Assembly (NCBI RefSeq): GCF_000564855.1
Contig: NZ_AYXG01000179.1
Span: forward strand, 1 to 32,322
Length of the DNA stretch: 32,322 nucleotides
Origin: Actinokineospora spheciospongiae
GTDB taxonomy: Bacteria; Actinomycetota; Actinomycetes; Mycobacteriales; Pseudonocardiaceae
Direction: 5' to 3'
A program made the translations under genes and the position numbers. Below are positions 32,254 to 32,322 of the stretch, in pieces. Position 1 is the first letter of the stretch; each line of letters begins with the position of its first letter. Under the pieces are notes generated by a model, which was not told the origin of the DNA, did not search any database, and saw only the letters and a program-made list of their open reading frames with translations.

Positions 32254-32322
32254 AGCGGATGACGAGACTCGAACTCGCGACCCTCACCTTGGCAAGGTGA
32301 TGCGCTACCAGCTGCGCTACAT
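32254..32322 (-). tRNA. tRNA-Gly (GCC), 5' end outside window
   Basis: On the minus strand the anticodon stem TCACC/GGTGA encloses the loop TTGCCAA, with anticodon GCC (glycine). The D-arm (GCGCAGCTGGTAGCGC), T-arm (GCGAGTTCGAGTCTCGT) and 3' acceptor strand CATCCGC with discriminator T are present. CCA is not encoded (CGG follows). The first about four bases of the 5' acceptor strand lie beyond the right edge. Confidence 0.93.

Overview
The window is high-GC DNA from an actinomycete, most likely a member of the Pseudonocardiales (Actinokineospora, Saccharothrix and relatives). The evidence is the strong G/C third-position bias, a DUF5753-type XRE regulator followed by a DUF397 protein, proline-rich 'WQxxLRKLD' membrane proteins, and many starts lying 6-7 nt behind a TANNNT -10 box (leaderless style). 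The genus is inference; the phylum is well supported.

Layout. (1) 152-4888: lipid/redox housekeeping, with two short-chain dehydrogenases, an aldo/keto reductase and a FadD6-like acyl-CoA synthetase. (2) 4931-7467: two XRE/DUF5753-type regulators around a divergent, palindrome-bearing intergenic region, with a small unknown protein and a DUF397 protein. (3) 7472-9811: a DUF1697 protein and a gamma-glutamyltransferase-family enzyme. (4) 9942-13129: a translationally coupled pair, a polysaccharide-pyruvyl-transferase-like protein with a C-terminal coiled coil and a GT2-GT4 fusion. (5) 13187-15243: a decayed accessory patch with a toxin C-terminal remnant plus Imm1 immunity gene, a small membrane protein, gene fragments and an IS630 remnant. 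(6) 15243-26396, all minus strand: a surface-glycan/envelope block reading, in transcription order, polytopic membrane protein, GtrB-like GT2, methyltransferase, flippase-like UPF0104 protein, two paralogous Thr-Gln-Val motif membrane proteins, and a 1157-residue methyltransferase/kinase-like/coiled-coil/GT2 protein. (7) 26487-28486: a divergent AlgJ/AlgX-type SGNH protein and MsrA. (8) 28483-30009: two toxin-antitoxin modules separated by a duplicated 3' end of msrA. (9) 30177-32322: a solitary NPPY DNA methyltransferase, a YiaA/B-type membrane protein, hairpins and a tRNA-Gly cut by the window edge.

How the genes may fit together. Segments 4, 6 and 7 look like parts of one cell-surface polysaccharide programme: glycosyl transfer, polyprenyl-phosphate sugar donor, lipid or glycan translocation, methylation and acetylation. 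Two proteins from different segments end their coiled coils in the same 'KLVR' type sequence. The two motif-bearing membrane proteins inside segment 6 could tie this programme to Ser/Thr kinase and FHA signalling; that is inference. Segments 5 and 8 carry the signs of horizontal turnover: toxin and immunity genes, an IS remnant, a duplicated gene end and small fragments. No complete new defence system, CRISPR array or biosynthetic cluster is visible.
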